In this document: piece by piece, positions 55,001-63,216 of the stretch
Position numbering within the stretch: the first letter of the stretch is position 1
How the letters are laid out: the number at the start of each line of letters is the position of its first letter
Assembly (NCBI GenBank): GCA_032622095.1
Contig: CP136065.1
Coordinates: forward strand, 218,778,151 to 218,842,150
From: Siphonodentalium dalli
Lineage: Eukaryota; Mollusca; Scaphopoda; Gadilida; Siphonodentaliidae
DNA length: 64,000 bases
Direction: 5' to 3'
The notes under the pieces: model-generated
Seen by the model: only the letters and a program-made list of their open reading frames with translations
Told to the model about the DNA's origin: nothing
Databases searched by the model: none
Translations under genes and position numbers: made by a program

Positions 55001-58000
55001 ATTATAACATGAATATAAAAGTTTCTTAGGCCAAAAAAAAAAGGGTTTTGGTTCTCAGGCCCCGCCGCATTGAATAAAAAGGGCCGCATTAGGCCTTTTT
55101 ATTGCAATGACTGATGTTATGACAAAAAAACATGTCCATAGTAGATATGTGTTGAGTATTAGTGTGCACTGAACTCTAACATGTAATGTGTTAAAAAGTG
55201 ACTTGCAGGCTTACAACATGAAGTTGATGACTACAATTAAGAAAACGATTAGCTGATCCTCAAGCTCTTCTTACAATTAGTCATTGTGATCTAACTTACA
55301 CTAATTGTAACTCCATACAATTGAAAGGCACATGATTAATTCAGGTTCACATATTAGAATGGGGAGGTATCAGTTTTTAGAAAAACAATAACAATAGTGA
55401 ATGTCAGGGGCATTGTATAATGTTAGGTAATCCCAGTCATAGACTGGTAGTACAATGTCATTTTTATGTAAGATTAAATGAGTTTATATGCATAAACGTC
55501 CCCTCTACATTTCTGGTTATTACTAGACAGAGGAAGATATCTTTGTCCATGCTTACTATGTGCAGAAAAAAATAAAAAATACAAATAAAACCCTCCCTCC
55601 CTCATTGATTTGATAAAACAATTGCCCGAGAACCAAAACTCTTTTTTTTTTTGGCCTTAGCTAATACATTTTCATGGGAGGCCAAATTCATATTTAATGA
55701 CGTTACGCTTATTCGTAAATGGCTCCCTTAGAACTCCATTATGCTTAAAAGTAATGCCATTATGCTTAAGCTTTATTCCAATCGCTTAAGCGTAATTGGT
55801 TTTTATTGCTTACTACCTTGCATATAATGGTATCATCTAAGGTAAATATCCTGGGCGGAGCCAAATATATTTGCTCTTGAAGTATCTATTTAGAATCGGC
55901 TGCATCCATTTGCGAGATTTTGAGAGATTGAATTTGAATTAAGCTGAAGCGTTCTGCCATAACACTTAAGCGCAAGCCTTGAAATAGGGTGTCTGTCATT
56001 TGCAGAATGAGGTCCCCAGAGGGTGAATTTAGTGATGCTACCCCGCATAGTGGGCTAGCATCACCAAATTCACCCTCTGGGGACCTCATTCTGCTTAGAC
56101 CTCAGCAGAATGAGGTTCCCAGAGGGTGAATTTGGTGATGCTAGCCCACTATGCGGGGTAGCATCACTAAATTCACCCTCTGGGGACCTCATTCTGCAAA
56201 TGACAGACACCCTATTTCAAGGCTTGCTTAAGCGTACTTCAATTTCCATTATGGTTAAAAGCCCTTTAATAAGTATTGTGGGCTTATTTCAGTGAATCAA
56301 ACTGATAACTCATAAAGTATGAGGACTATATCTTCAAGCCTGAGTTTAGTATTCCTGTCATTTGCAGAATGAGGTCCCCAGATGGTGAATTTAGTGATGC
56401 TAGCGCGCTATACTAAATTCATCCTCTGGGGACCTCATTCTGCTTATGCTTCATCTTCTCTGTAAAGTTTCTTTATTATAAAATTTCTATAGAAACTTCT
56501 TCACATAGATTCTATTTCTTTTTTAATTTAGTTTCTCTATATCCCCAAATTGGCAGACGACACATTACATAATCGAGGTTTCAAATGGGTGTCATTTGCG
56601 AACTTCAATCTGAGTCTATGTCTCCCATAGCAGATGAGGTATGCAGAATGAGGTCTCCAGAAGGTGAATTTAGTGATGCTAGCTCGCTATGCGGGATATA
56701 GCGTCAATAAATTAAATTCACCCTCTGGGGACCTCATTCTGCAAATGACAGGCTTATATATCTTCAACTAAGATTGACTTTTCCATTTCAGATAACACAA
56801 TGTCTGAATCGAGCACAAATGAAATATTGACTCTTTTGTTTGGGATGATTTATCGGGCGATAAACAAAGGAAATGATTTTGATACAAAGTCACTTTATAT
56901 AATGTGTTCTAATAATGATGCCGTTTTTTTGCCAATTTGTAAAAATATCCTGTTTTGACATGATTATTCATAATTCTTCTCTGAACACCCCAGCAGAGTG
57001 TTTCATATCACATATCACTAGAATCACAGATGTATGAAACTCATTATATATTGTGGATCTTCATTAAAAACTAAGAATAAGCAACATATTTAGATACTGA
57101 AAACCAACAATCTGAAACAAAATCTTATCTCGAAATAATCTTTATGCAAAAAACATTTTGTTTGTGTGGCAGATCCTCATTAAATTAAATTTAATTTAAT
57201 TTAGGTATGAAGAAATTAATTTGCATAGTTTCAACTCATCCACAGACCAATCAAATCAGGAATATTTTGTCAAATGCACATACATGTACTAGTACAAGCA
57301 TGTGAATTTCCAAATGAATCTTACCACAAGCTCTTGCTCTCTTGATCATGGGTCTCCAATCCGACATGAAGTGTTTGTTCACCAGGTCGGTACCGACATC
57401 CACCATTCTGTACATAAATTTAATTTTCGTTTCCAGTGGCCTCTCTGGTATTATTAATGGTTTTGTCTGGTAGACACCCTCATCAGTCTGCATCCATGTT
57501 GTTTTAAAAATATGTTCCAGTTCATGAGAAATGTCAATGTAAAAGTCATCTATCTTCCTGAAAAATAGAAATACAATAAGCAGTTATTTTAGTTATATAG
57601 GAGATATAGCACAGTAGAAATGTGTTGTCAAATACAATAAGCAGTTATTTTAGTTATATAGGAGATATAGCACAGTAGAAATGTGTTGTCAAATACAATA
57701 AGCAGTTATTTTAGTTATATAGGAGATATAGCACAGTAGAAATGTGTTGTCAAATACAATAAGCAGTTATTTTAGTTATATATAGGAGAAATATTAAAGA
57801 AGGAACAATTCCAATATTACAGAAACTTTATCAATAGTCAGATTTTTTACTTATACCAGTTCAGGCACATCCTGAATTCCACTATTATAGTGGTATTTGA
57901 CCATAACATATTCATGTTTCCTTTATTTGCGTCGGGAATAGAAGACGGCGCATACCAGTGCACAGCCAAATGTCACTCATAACAATATCGCAGCGAATGA

Positions 58001-61000
58001 ACAGTCTTCCGACAAAATTCGTTGTGCAATCTTTTGCGCCAGCTTTGATATTCAAAAATATTATACTATTACTAATATATCCCGTTCTAAATGACAATAG
58101 CAGGATGACTCAATCGCTCCTTCATAACAATATTTGAACTAAATACATGCTAATTGAGTTGCTCATGGACAAACTATATGCATGGTATCGAGTTAGTGCG
58201 ATCTGATTTTGAATATTTGTGGGAAATATGATTTTGGATTATCCCTCTTTTATCAAATTAACAAAACGGTAATGGTCAAATACCACTATAATAGTGAAAT
58301 ATCGCTATAATAGTGGAATTCAGGATGTGCCTGACCTGTATACATACGTCATTACATTTAAATATTTACATAGCCCATATGTACAGTAATGCTCTAAGTA
58401 ATCGACTCTTTAACTACAGCAGAATTATGGGTAACTTTTCAGGATTTAGTCGGAAATATGGCTTGTTGCCATTCATCGGAAAGCTCTCCCCGAGAGCTTT
58501 CCGATGAATGGCAACAAGCCATATTTCCGACTAATCCTGAAAAGTTACCCATAATTCTGCTGTAGTTAAAGTGTCGATTACTTAGGGCATTACTGTATTT
58601 CACTAGATCCTGTTTGGTGATTGGTCAACTGGCAATTGGGTCATGCATATTATATCATAATAAAACACATCATAAGATATGCAGCGACATAACACCTTGT
58701 TGACCTAGATGATTAAAGGGGGTAAGTAGAATAACTGGGCATGTTTTTTAAGTGAGTGGCCATTGACTAATCAATTGATAATTCACTAATAGAATATTAG
58801 GCTAAGAATGCTGCATGGTATAGTATCCAAACTGCAGACATATTTCTGGAGAAAAAAAAACATGGGTTTATATAGAAATTAATAAGAAAAAGTTATATAA
58901 TCATAAGAATTGAATGTAGTTTGAGTGTGTGTTATGGAGGTGTATGATAACACTATATGTCTCTGTGGCAACATTGGGGCACATTTAATAATGCTATATC
59001 CCTCAATAATCTGGTCGATAAAATTTTAGGGTCAACCTGGAATAAATTTGGACTAAGTTGGTTTCTATTCCATTTTGAAGAGGAATATATCCCCTATAAC
59101 ATATCCAAAATCCGCTTTGAGAATTTTCTGTAATCCAAGATGGCGTCCATGATGGCAGTTGGTAATGAAAAATTCTTAATTTTGGTGGTAGGTGCGCCAA
59201 CTATACCAAATTAGTAATAAAATAAAATACACACAAACAATGCTTAGTCGTAAATCATATCGGTAGAATTTCGGTCCCAATATGGCCGACAAAATGGACA
59301 AAATCGAATGAAATTTACAATTTGTGGAAAATTGAATAGCTAGTCATGCAAGAACGAACAAGCCCTCGAATTATACGAGGAAGAATGATTTCAGAGTATA
59401 AGGGGAGCGTTTAATAATAGATGTAAGAATTCTCCCTAATGTATCTCACGAGAGAGCAAACGAAAGCCAGGTCTCATACAACTGTTAAATATGGACTTTT
59501 TGGGCACCAAGAAACAGAATAATAACGCAGTTTCATCTGTACTATTTATCTTGAATCATGTAATATATATGTAATTAAACAGTTAAATGTGATCTAATGG
59601 GGATGTATTGATTACGTGACCTTTTCTGGAAGCAGAAATGTGTGTAATGAAAACAGTCTCACAAACTAAACAAAGCTATATCCTTTAATAAATCACACTC
59701 AAACTAGTGACATTCATTCCTTAAATAAGGCTGTGTGAAGTCCTGTTTCTGCCCTAATTGACTGGCTAGCCCAATTTATATTTTTATATTTGTATTTGAA
59801 ATGCCCAATCTCTACCAGAGTGAACCAGACATACATCCTTTCTGACTTGTGATAAAGGGCAACATGTGACTCTGTTTGCTTAGTATCTATAAAAATATTA
59901 CTCTGGTCCACCAAATGTGGGTAAAATATCTTACCGAGTCATCAAGGAAGGTAAACCCTGCATGGAGTTTGTGAAATTCCCAGGCACAAAAACCATTCAC
60001 CCCAAAAATTAATAAGAGTGCACTGACTTTCCTGGTTTCAAAGAACATGGGGATTGGACTTTAACTTTTTCATGATGGGAGCTGCGCTGGTGCAGCATTA
60101 AAGATCCTGTGCCAGTGAATTATCTTATATATGCGAGTCCTCCATAGGGAGTCTCGCATAAATAAGAGATTATGCACTGGCTTAGAAGTTCAAGGTAAAT
60201 AGTGTTAGGCCAATGCATTCTCTTATATATGCGAGGCTCCCTATGGGATTCTCGCATATATAAGACTAGCAGGTGACCCGACTTTGTCCGGGCTTGACCT
60301 TGAATTGACCATTTTGAAGGTCAAGGTCAGATCGGAGTCACTATTTGACCCGGACAAAACACTCCCCGGACAAAATTAACCGTAGGTATCAAATTTCGTC
60401 GAAATCCGTCCAGCAGTTTTCCCGGCCATAGCTAACAGACAAAGAAACAGACAGAAGTCCCAAAATATATATTAGATCAATTGTGGGTACCCGTTTCAAG
60501 GTGAAGGTCACCTCGGGCGGAAAAACTGATACGATGAAAATCTCCCCCATTCCCAGGAACCCCTAAGTGCGATCACAGACATAAAAATCACACAACACGC
60601 TCATGTCTGTACACAGACACAACACGCTCATGTCTGGACACATACACGCTCTTTATCAAAGACACTGCGGATACGAACGCTCTTTAACTATCACGCGATT
60701 AACCCATGAATTTCCATTGCGGTGGTGGGGGATTGGAGAATGAGTGCTCTGACGTTCTCAGAAGCGGTGCGATGACACTCCATCTGGGATTTTACCCTTA
60801 GATAGGAATTTGGGCTCAATCCGTCCGGCAGTTTTCCCGGCCATAGCTAACAGACAAACAAACAGAAGTCCAAAAATATATAGTAGACTAGAAGGTGACC
60901 CGACTTCGTCCGGGCTTTGACCTTGAATTGTCCATTTTGAAGGTCAATGTCAAGTGGGGTCACGATTTGACCAGTCCAAAAACACTGCCCGGACAAAAGT

Positions 61001-63216
61001 ACCCGACAAACGTGCCCGTCGAAATCCATCCGGTTTTACCCGATTTGACCTTGAATTGATCATTTTGAAGGTCAAGGTCTGGTCGGGGTCACGATTGGAC
61101 CCGTCCAAAACAATCAGTGGACAAAAGCAACCACACGTATCAAATTTCGTCGAAATCCCATCAAAATTGGCGATTTGACCTTGAAGTTACCCGATTTCAA
61201 GGTCACGTCGCACGGGCAAATGAATATGCTTATGAGACTCGCCATAAGAAAGTACCCCCACATACCAAGTTTCATCGAAATCCCGTGATATTCGGGCGTT
61301 TGACCTTGAAATGACCCGATTTAAAGGTCAAGGTCACGTCGCACGGACAAATTAATAGGCCCATGCCACCCCCCGGCCGAAAATACCCCCACATACCAAG
61401 TTTCATCGAAATCGGCTTGGCCGTTTTCGAGTTCATCGCGAACACACAGACACACACACACACAAACAGATCTTCCAAAATATATAATAGATAATGCATT
61501 GGCACAGGGTTTTCGGAAAATTTCAGGAAGCTCCAGTCATGGAAGGGTTAAGGAAGCTGTAATTTGCTTGTTGTCCAATCTTCTTTCTTAATCTTTGTGT
61601 ATCTGTATGTGTATTGTGTTTATGTTTCTGTTATATTTGATTTCTAATAAAATATTGTGTGTACTAAATAAGATATACATGATCAAAAGTTTCAATTGAT
61701 TTGGAAAAAAATTAAACCCCTATTACACTGCATGGGTGTTCCACCAGAGATTTAATCTCAACTAGTTAAGTTAAAACAATTTGCCATACTGAGATGTAAA
61801 GTTGTAGTTGTATATATAGTAAAAGCAGACATTTTATAGTAACTTACGTGTAACTACAATTGATCACTTTATCAACTAGTTTCTTTGGAACAATAATCTT
61901 CCCAAAGCTGCGACTTTTCCCGTTCTTGTCTGTGTATAATTCTATCTTGGTGCGTCCATTTTTAGGAAGTTTGAGAACTTTCTTCAGAGTTTCGACAGTC
62001 GTACGGTCATTGAGGTTCGCTAGAATTGTAATATATCGCTACAATACCCATATAGTCAACAAGCCTTGAAATAGGGTGTCTGTCATTTGCAGAATGAGGT
62101 CCCCATAGGGTGAATTTAGTGATGCTACCCCGCATAGTGGGCTAGCATCACCAAATTCACCCTCTGGGGACCTCATTCTGCTTACAACTCAGCAGAATGA
62201 GGTCCCCAGAGGGTGAATTTGGTGATGCTAGCCCGCTATGCGTTGTAGCATCACTAAATTCACCCTCTGGGGACCTCATTCTGCAAATGACAGACACACT
62301 ATTTCAAGGCTTGATAGTCAACATTAACCCTTCCATGACTGTAGCTTCCTGAACTTTTCTGAAAACCCAGTTCCAAATTCCAATGCATTCTCTTATATAT
62401 AATGCAAGTCTCCCATAGCGAGCCTCGCATATTTTAGAGAATACATTGGCTTATCGATATTTACCTTGACCTTGTAAGCCAGTGCATTCTCTTATATTAT
62501 GTGAGGTAAGCTCCCTATGGCAGACTCACATATATAAGAGGATGCACTGGCACAGGATATTTAATGCTGCACCAGCGCAGCTCCCATCATGAAATGGTTA
62601 ATAAAGCTGAAGAATCCATAAAATGAAAGTATTTATCTGACACACATTTGTTATTATGTTATTTACAGGTCAGACCACTCCAATAAATAATAATAGTTAA
62701 GGTGAAAACTAATTAAGTTGTTGATGACTGTTTTTTTGTTGCAGACTCTGACAAAATTTGTTTGATTATTTGCTTGTAGCTAGTAAAAATTAATATTTAT
62801 CTCGGTCACAAATGAGATAATTCTCAGTATACACTTAAATGGGTACTGTACACTAAATCCGACCATTTATGGGACCATCTCTTTTTATACTCAAAAAAAT
62901 TATGCAACAAATGAATGAATTTGAGCTATGTGTTTCTGCAAAATACACCCGTGTGCAACGATACAAAACATGGTAATTATAATGAAAATAAATTAAAATA
63001 ATAAAAAAAATGTTAAGTTCATTCTTTTGTATTGCAAATTAACCAATTTCAAAAAGTTTAAAGTGCACCAGTATGATAGACTTGACTATGTGCGACAATG
63101 AATGTACGTCATATCACTGTGAATGTGAATATCTGAATATATATATATGTATAGCCTGAATAGGCAGACTATAAAAAATACTCACTTATATAAAGAGTGC
63201 GGAAATTCTTTCCCAT
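39557..63216 (-). CDS. Gene B: RRM-like + TATDN1-like pseudonuclease with C-terminal membrane anchor (7 exons)
   Basis: Coding exons join as 63216..63186, 62019..61848, 57557..57325, 54528..54433, 46644..46490, 44520..44331 and 40071..39557 (1392 nt, 463 residues), all with GT/AG and matching phases. RNP2-like LYITNL (8-13) and RNP1-like RSFGKIIV (47-54) mark the RRM-like part. TatD blocks are MVDVGTDL, GTEKIIVLG, AIGECGLD (Glu207), KPLLLYGRQAHED, YVKNGYYIGLTG and EPCGLPAFLK...INNSYKVFKF. As in gene A the expected histidines are Tyr243 and Asn267, and the ETD site is Gly314-Ser315-Arg316. A hydrophobic segment lies at about 415-438, with a longer tail than gene A. A tandem paralog of gene A, about 3.3 kb upstream of its first exon in transcription order. 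Function unknown. Confidence 0.85.
40150..40625. mobile_element. Family F element in inverted arrangement
   Basis: 40155-40290 and 40335-40450 are inverted copies (ATAACTCTAAAATCAAGAGG against CCTCTTGATTTTAGAGTTAT), separated by a stub of MITE-1 (CCCTTTACCCAACAGAACGG). The right copy extends as at 39180-39480. Confidence 0.7.
40630..41020. mobile_element. MITE-1, complete
   Basis: TTAACCCTTTACCCAACAGA to GTTGGGTAAAGGGTTAA, with the two usual hairpins. It is inserted in or next to family F. Confidence 0.9.
41230..42030. repeat. CATACCCTACATACCACA microsatellite
   Basis: Irregular tandem array of CATACC, CTACATACC and CACACATACC units. About 41460-41660 and 41800-42015 are near-identical, including a rare CAACAAACACTACATACC block, so a ~359-bp higher-order unit was duplicated. 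All ORFs here are artefacts. Confidence 0.95.
42110..42430. repeat. 79-bp tandem repeat, four copies
   Basis: GCTCATCGTGTGGTCCTACA through GCAGTGTTATTAGGAGATCA, four nearly identical copies 79 bp apart, in gene B intron 6. Confidence 0.95.
42660..44100. mobile_element. Two-module dispersed sequence in gene B intron 6
   Basis: 43015-43330 and 43405-43715 are diverged copies sharing GGGTCAGACCATTTGCCATG, GTGATCATCCGT and GGGTAGATACCACCAAATTG. No TIR or coding domain was found. The 81-codon ORF is inside a module. Confidence 0.5.
44331..44520 (-). CDS. Gene B exon 6 (TatD central strands)
   Basis: Acceptor GATTACAG precedes GTAGAGCTC. It encodes VELTCELRKPLLLYGRQAHE on to VKNGYYIGLTGLWC. Donor T|GTCAGA as in gene A. 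One codon longer than gene A exon 6. The intron side of its acceptor is a long minisatellite built from this junction. Confidence 0.88.
44521..45770. repeat. 38-bp minisatellite derived from the exon 6 splice acceptor
   Basis: About 32 units of 38 bp (CTCTACCTGTAACCAACATA plus CATATGGATGAATGAGAG). Read on the minus strand each unit has GTTACAG|GTAGAGCTC, the acceptor and the first nine exon bases. A few units, near 44553, 45555 and 45622, carry longer exon-like stretches. The array starts directly at the true exon border. Confidence 0.95.
45776..46165 (+). mobile_element. tRNA-derived SINE, full-length copy
   Basis: GTGGTCCAGTGATTAGCGTG resembles a tRNA-like A-box; a B-box-like GGTTCAGTC lies about 50 bp on, followed by a shared body (TGGCTTGGCCGCTTTGA; CTGGGGTAATATTGTACCAA) and an ATT-repeat tail. 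A second copy is at 63625-64000. The 129-codon antisense ORF is a shadow. Confidence 0.75.
46490..46644 (-). CDS. Gene B exon 5 (GE motif exon)
   Basis: Acceptor TTCCAG, donor AAAGTG|GTTTGT. It encodes LGYKQFWTKKSGSQL and CVAIGECGLDNTED. AIGECGLD is the TATDN1 form of the GE motif. The GxHP motif is missing here too. 155 nt, identical length to gene A. Confidence 0.9.
46672..46818. mobile_element. Family D MITE, internally deleted
   Basis: CAGTAATGCCCTAAATAAAT to GGGAATTACTGTA, one arm shortened. Lies 28 bp from the exon 5 acceptor. Confidence 0.75.
46935..47056. mobile_element. Family D MITE, right arm only
   Basis: CAGTAATGCCCTGAGAGCTT to GGGCATTACTGTA. The left arm is almost entirely lost but the terminus remains. 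Confidence 0.75.
47100..47480. repeat. Palindromic GAGATCTC-rich repeat
   Basis: Repeats of TTTCTCATGTGAGATCTC, CACGAGAAAT and relatives in both orientations. Probably a small decayed foldback; no ends defined. Confidence 0.5.
48141..48350 (+). pseudogene. Retroelement coding fragment (possible Penelope-like RT end)
   Basis: The ORF contains KKLFDAPPIEVYRRYRNISD and KLVHTKSQ, resembling by eye the pPxxaYRRxxNLxDxLVrsK stretch near the end of Penelope-like reverse transcriptases. No upstream RT motifs are found in frame. The 74-codon ORF just before (47788-48012) may belong to the same decayed element. Confidence 0.45.
48382..48867. repeat. Palindromic GCGCAATTG/TTCAGC array, left part
   Basis: About 17-bp units of GCTTCAGCGCAATTGAATT with many point variants. 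The outer flank ATGGGAGGCCAAATTCACAT is inverted at 50065-50086, so the array plus flanks behaves as one foldback element, split by the hAT-like insertion. Confidence 0.8.
48868..50006 (+). mobile_element. hAT-like element, TIR TAGGGTCCTGCGAA, 8-bp target duplication
   Basis: TAGGGTCCTGCGAATATTCG at the left, TTCGCAGGACCCTA at the right. GCTTCAGC flanks both ends exactly (48860-48867 and 50007-50014). GATTCGATTCGA repeats are subterminal. A relic coding stretch near 49508-49580 reads ASGTMTHLWNHLSKKHP, a BED-type zinc-finger C-terminal half. No full transposase. Confidence 0.9.
49508..49585 (+). pseudogene. BED zinc-finger remnant of a hAT transposase
   Basis: One frame gives GTMTHLWNHLSKKHPALHNQ, whose His-x(n)-His spacing and HLxxxHP ending match the BED finger. 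The upstream Cys pair is not in the same frame. It is inside the inverted-terminus element. Confidence 0.6.
50015..50088. repeat. Palindromic GCGCAATTG array, right part
   Basis: Resumes the split array and ends with the inverted flank ATGTGAATTTGGCCTCCCAT. Confidence 0.8.
50178..50290. mobile_element. Family D MITE, left arm
   Basis: CAGTAATGCTCTAAGTAATC through GGATTTAGTCGGAAATATGG to the loop CTCTCAGGGAG; the right arm is absent. Confidence 0.75.
50291..52140. other. AT-rich gene B intron 4 sequence, nothing recognised
   Basis: No ORF or repeat boundary was recognised over about 1.8 kb. GATAAAGGCCGTGATGACCG near 51960 resembles a motif often seen at retroelement 3' ends, but nothing else supports that. 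Confidence 0.4.
52141..52880 (+). mobile_element. Helitron-like element, family A
   Basis: 5' TCTCATATATATTTTGAAGA after an A, 3' AGCCCGgacaacgtCGGGCT hairpin, CATCGG, CTAG before a T. Five ~121-bp modules with GATCTCGGAAACGGGTGGAG and CTTCGCGCATGCGCAGAC. The ORFs on both strands are module translations. It is directly followed by a family B element. Confidence 0.88.
52881..53622 (+). mobile_element. Helitron-like element, family B
   Basis: 5' TCTATTATATATTTTGGAAG, modules with GACCTTGAAATCGGGTCATT and GGGATTTCGATGAAACTTGG, 3' GCCCGgacgaagtCGGGT hairpin, CACCTT, CTAG, then T. Its first base abuts the CTAG of family A, a head-to-tail pair. Confidence 0.85.
53638..54060. repeat. 34-bp minisatellite
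   Basis: About 12 units of TATATAGTTTGATTACTATT plus TATATGATTCTTTG, very homogeneous, in gene B intron 4. Confidence 0.95.
54123..54265. mobile_element. Family D MITE, right end deleted
   Basis: CAGTAATGCCCTAATTAATC through the loop CTCTCAGTGAGAG; the second arm stops at GGCAACAAGCCATAT. Confidence 0.75.
54433..54528 (-). CDS. Gene B exon 4 (TatD second strand)
   Basis: Acceptor ATTACAG, donor CAG|GTAACT. It encodes GTEKIIVLGRLDNQSKMKRL on to KGFMYFTA. Same length (96 nt) and phases as gene A exon 4. A family C MITE begins 32 bp upstream of its acceptor. Confidence 0.9.
54561..55000. mobile_element. Family C MITE, long variant, 8-bp target duplication
   Basis: ATTATAAC at 54553-54560 and again at 55001-55008. 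Termini CAAGACTTGATATAG and CTTCAAGGCTTG. Two palindromes and a long centre. An 8-bp duplication supports a hAT origin. Confidence 0.9.
55029..55656. mobile_element. TTA-flanked MITE, Harbinger-like
   Basis: GGCCAAAAAAAAAAGGGTTT to its inverted AAAACTC(T-run)GGCC, TTA on both sides (55026-55028 and 55657-55659). The subterminal TTTTGGTTCTC is also inverted. No ORF. The 3-bp TTA duplication fits PIF/Harbinger. Confidence 0.8.
55675..56300. mobile_element. CTTAAGCG-rich element interrupted by a family C MITE
   Basis: Opens with ATGGGAGGCCAAATTCATAT, the same flank as the array at 48382, then many CTTAAGCG-type palindromes. The family C element at 55973-56226 is inserted in it. Confidence 0.6.
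55973..56226. mobile_element. Family C MITE, hAT-like, exact 8-bp target duplication
   Basis: Complete TIRs CAAGCCTTGAAATAG and its complement; CTTAAGCG at 55965-55972 and 56227-56234. Two palindromes, 254 bp. Confidence 0.95.
56335..56760. mobile_element. Family C MITE, long variant
   Basis: CAAGCCTGAGTTTAGTATTC, two GAATGAGG...CCTCATTC palindromes and the centre with TTTCTCTATATCCCCAAAT; the right terminus is incomplete. Confidence 0.75.
57325..57557 (-). CDS. Gene B exon 3 (linker and TatD first strand)
   Basis: Acceptor TTTTTCAG, donor TGTG|GTAAG. It encodes KIDDFYIDISHELEHIFKTT, a linker with RPLETKIKFMYRMVDVGTDL, and MIKRARACG. MVDVGTDL is closer than gene A's MVDVATSM to the FIDIGxNL of TATDN1. 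233 nt. Confidence 0.9.
57575..57785. repeat. 61-bp tandem repeat beside gene B exon 3
   Basis: About 3.4 units of AATACAATAAGCAGTTATTT, TAGTTATATAGGAGATATAG and CACAGTAGAAATGTGTTGTC plus A. Gene A has a single AAATGTGTTGTCAAATATAA at the same place (21795), so the unit was expanded from intron sequence. Confidence 0.9.
57857..58337. mobile_element. TA-flanked inverted-terminus element
   Basis: CAGGCACATCCTGAATTCCA at the left and TGGAATTCAGGATGTGCCTG at the right, with further inverted ATAGTGGTATTTGACCAT. TA borders both ends. No coding domain in the centre. Confidence 0.8.
58384..58595. mobile_element. Family D hairpin MITE, complete
   Basis: CAGTAATGCTCTAAGTAATC to GGGCATTACTG, TA at both ends, loop CTCTCCCCGAGAG. 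Near-perfect arms. Confidence 0.9.
58600..60055. other. Gene B intron 2 sequence, little recognised
   Basis: CCAAGATGGCGTCCATGATGGC-like phrases near 59140 recall 9560, but no ends or ORFs are supportable. Confidence 0.4.
60060..60265. mobile_element. MITE-2, left part
   Basis: TTAACTTTTTCATGATGGGA, CTGCGCTGGTGCAGCATTAA and hairpins, interrupted after CGCATATATAAGA. The end of the copy is at 61492-61552. Confidence 0.8.
60266..60887 (-). mobile_element. Helitron-like element(s), family B, one or two nested copies
   Basis: CTAG at 60266 preceded on the minus strand by the CCCGgacaaagtCGGG hairpin. A first 5' terminus (TCTAATATATATTTTGGGAC) ends at 60476 between correct A and T bases; a second (TCTACTATATATTTTTGGAC) ends at 60887. 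So 60266-60476 may be a copy nested in a longer one, with 60477-60887 being the remainder. Confidence 0.7.
60888..61491 (-). mobile_element. Helitron-like element, family B
   Basis: 3' end GCCCGgacgaagtCGGGT hairpin, CACCTT and CTAG at 60888-60891; 5' end TCTATTATATATTTTGGAAG at 61491, preceded by A. GACCTTGAA/TTCAAGGTC modules within. It closely matches 52881-53622 in the opposite orientation and adjoins the element at 60266. Confidence 0.85.
61492..61552. mobile_element. MITE-2, right part
   Basis: TAATGCATTGGCACAGGGTT, TTCAGGAAGCTCCAGTCATG and GAAGGGTTAA complete the MITE-2 copy broken at 60265. Confidence 0.85.
61848..62019 (-). CDS. Gene B exon 2 (RRM-like core)
   Basis: Acceptor AATTCTAG, donor TACAC|GTAAGT. 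It encodes NLNDRTTVETLKKVLKLPKN, KIELYTDKNGKSRSFGKIIV and PKKLVDKVINCSY. With exon 1 it forms LYITNL, a good RNP2-like strand. 172 nt, as gene A. Confidence 0.87.
62060..62313. mobile_element. Family C MITE, hAT-like, exact 8-bp target duplication
   Basis: ATAGTCAA at 62052-62059 and 62314-62321; TIRs CAAGCCTTGAAATAG. 254 bp, 41 bp upstream of the exon 2 acceptor. Confidence 0.95.
62325..62602. mobile_element. MITE-2
   Basis: TTAACCCTTCCATGACTGTA to CATCATGAAATGGTTAA, with GCTGCACCAGCGCAGCTCCC and paired GTGCATTCTC hairpins. Confidence 0.85.
63186..63216 (-). CDS. Gene B exon 1 coding part (start codon)
   Basis: ATG at 63216 begins MGKNFRTLYI and ends one base into codon 11 at the donor TATAA|GTGAG. 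The same length and ending as gene A support this start. Confidence 0.82.

Noticed and set aside
54575-56295. Recurring 60-67 codon ORFs with SPEGEFSDA or PEGEFGDA
   Set aside because: They are the arms of the family C MITE translated; the same peptides occur at every copy in the window.
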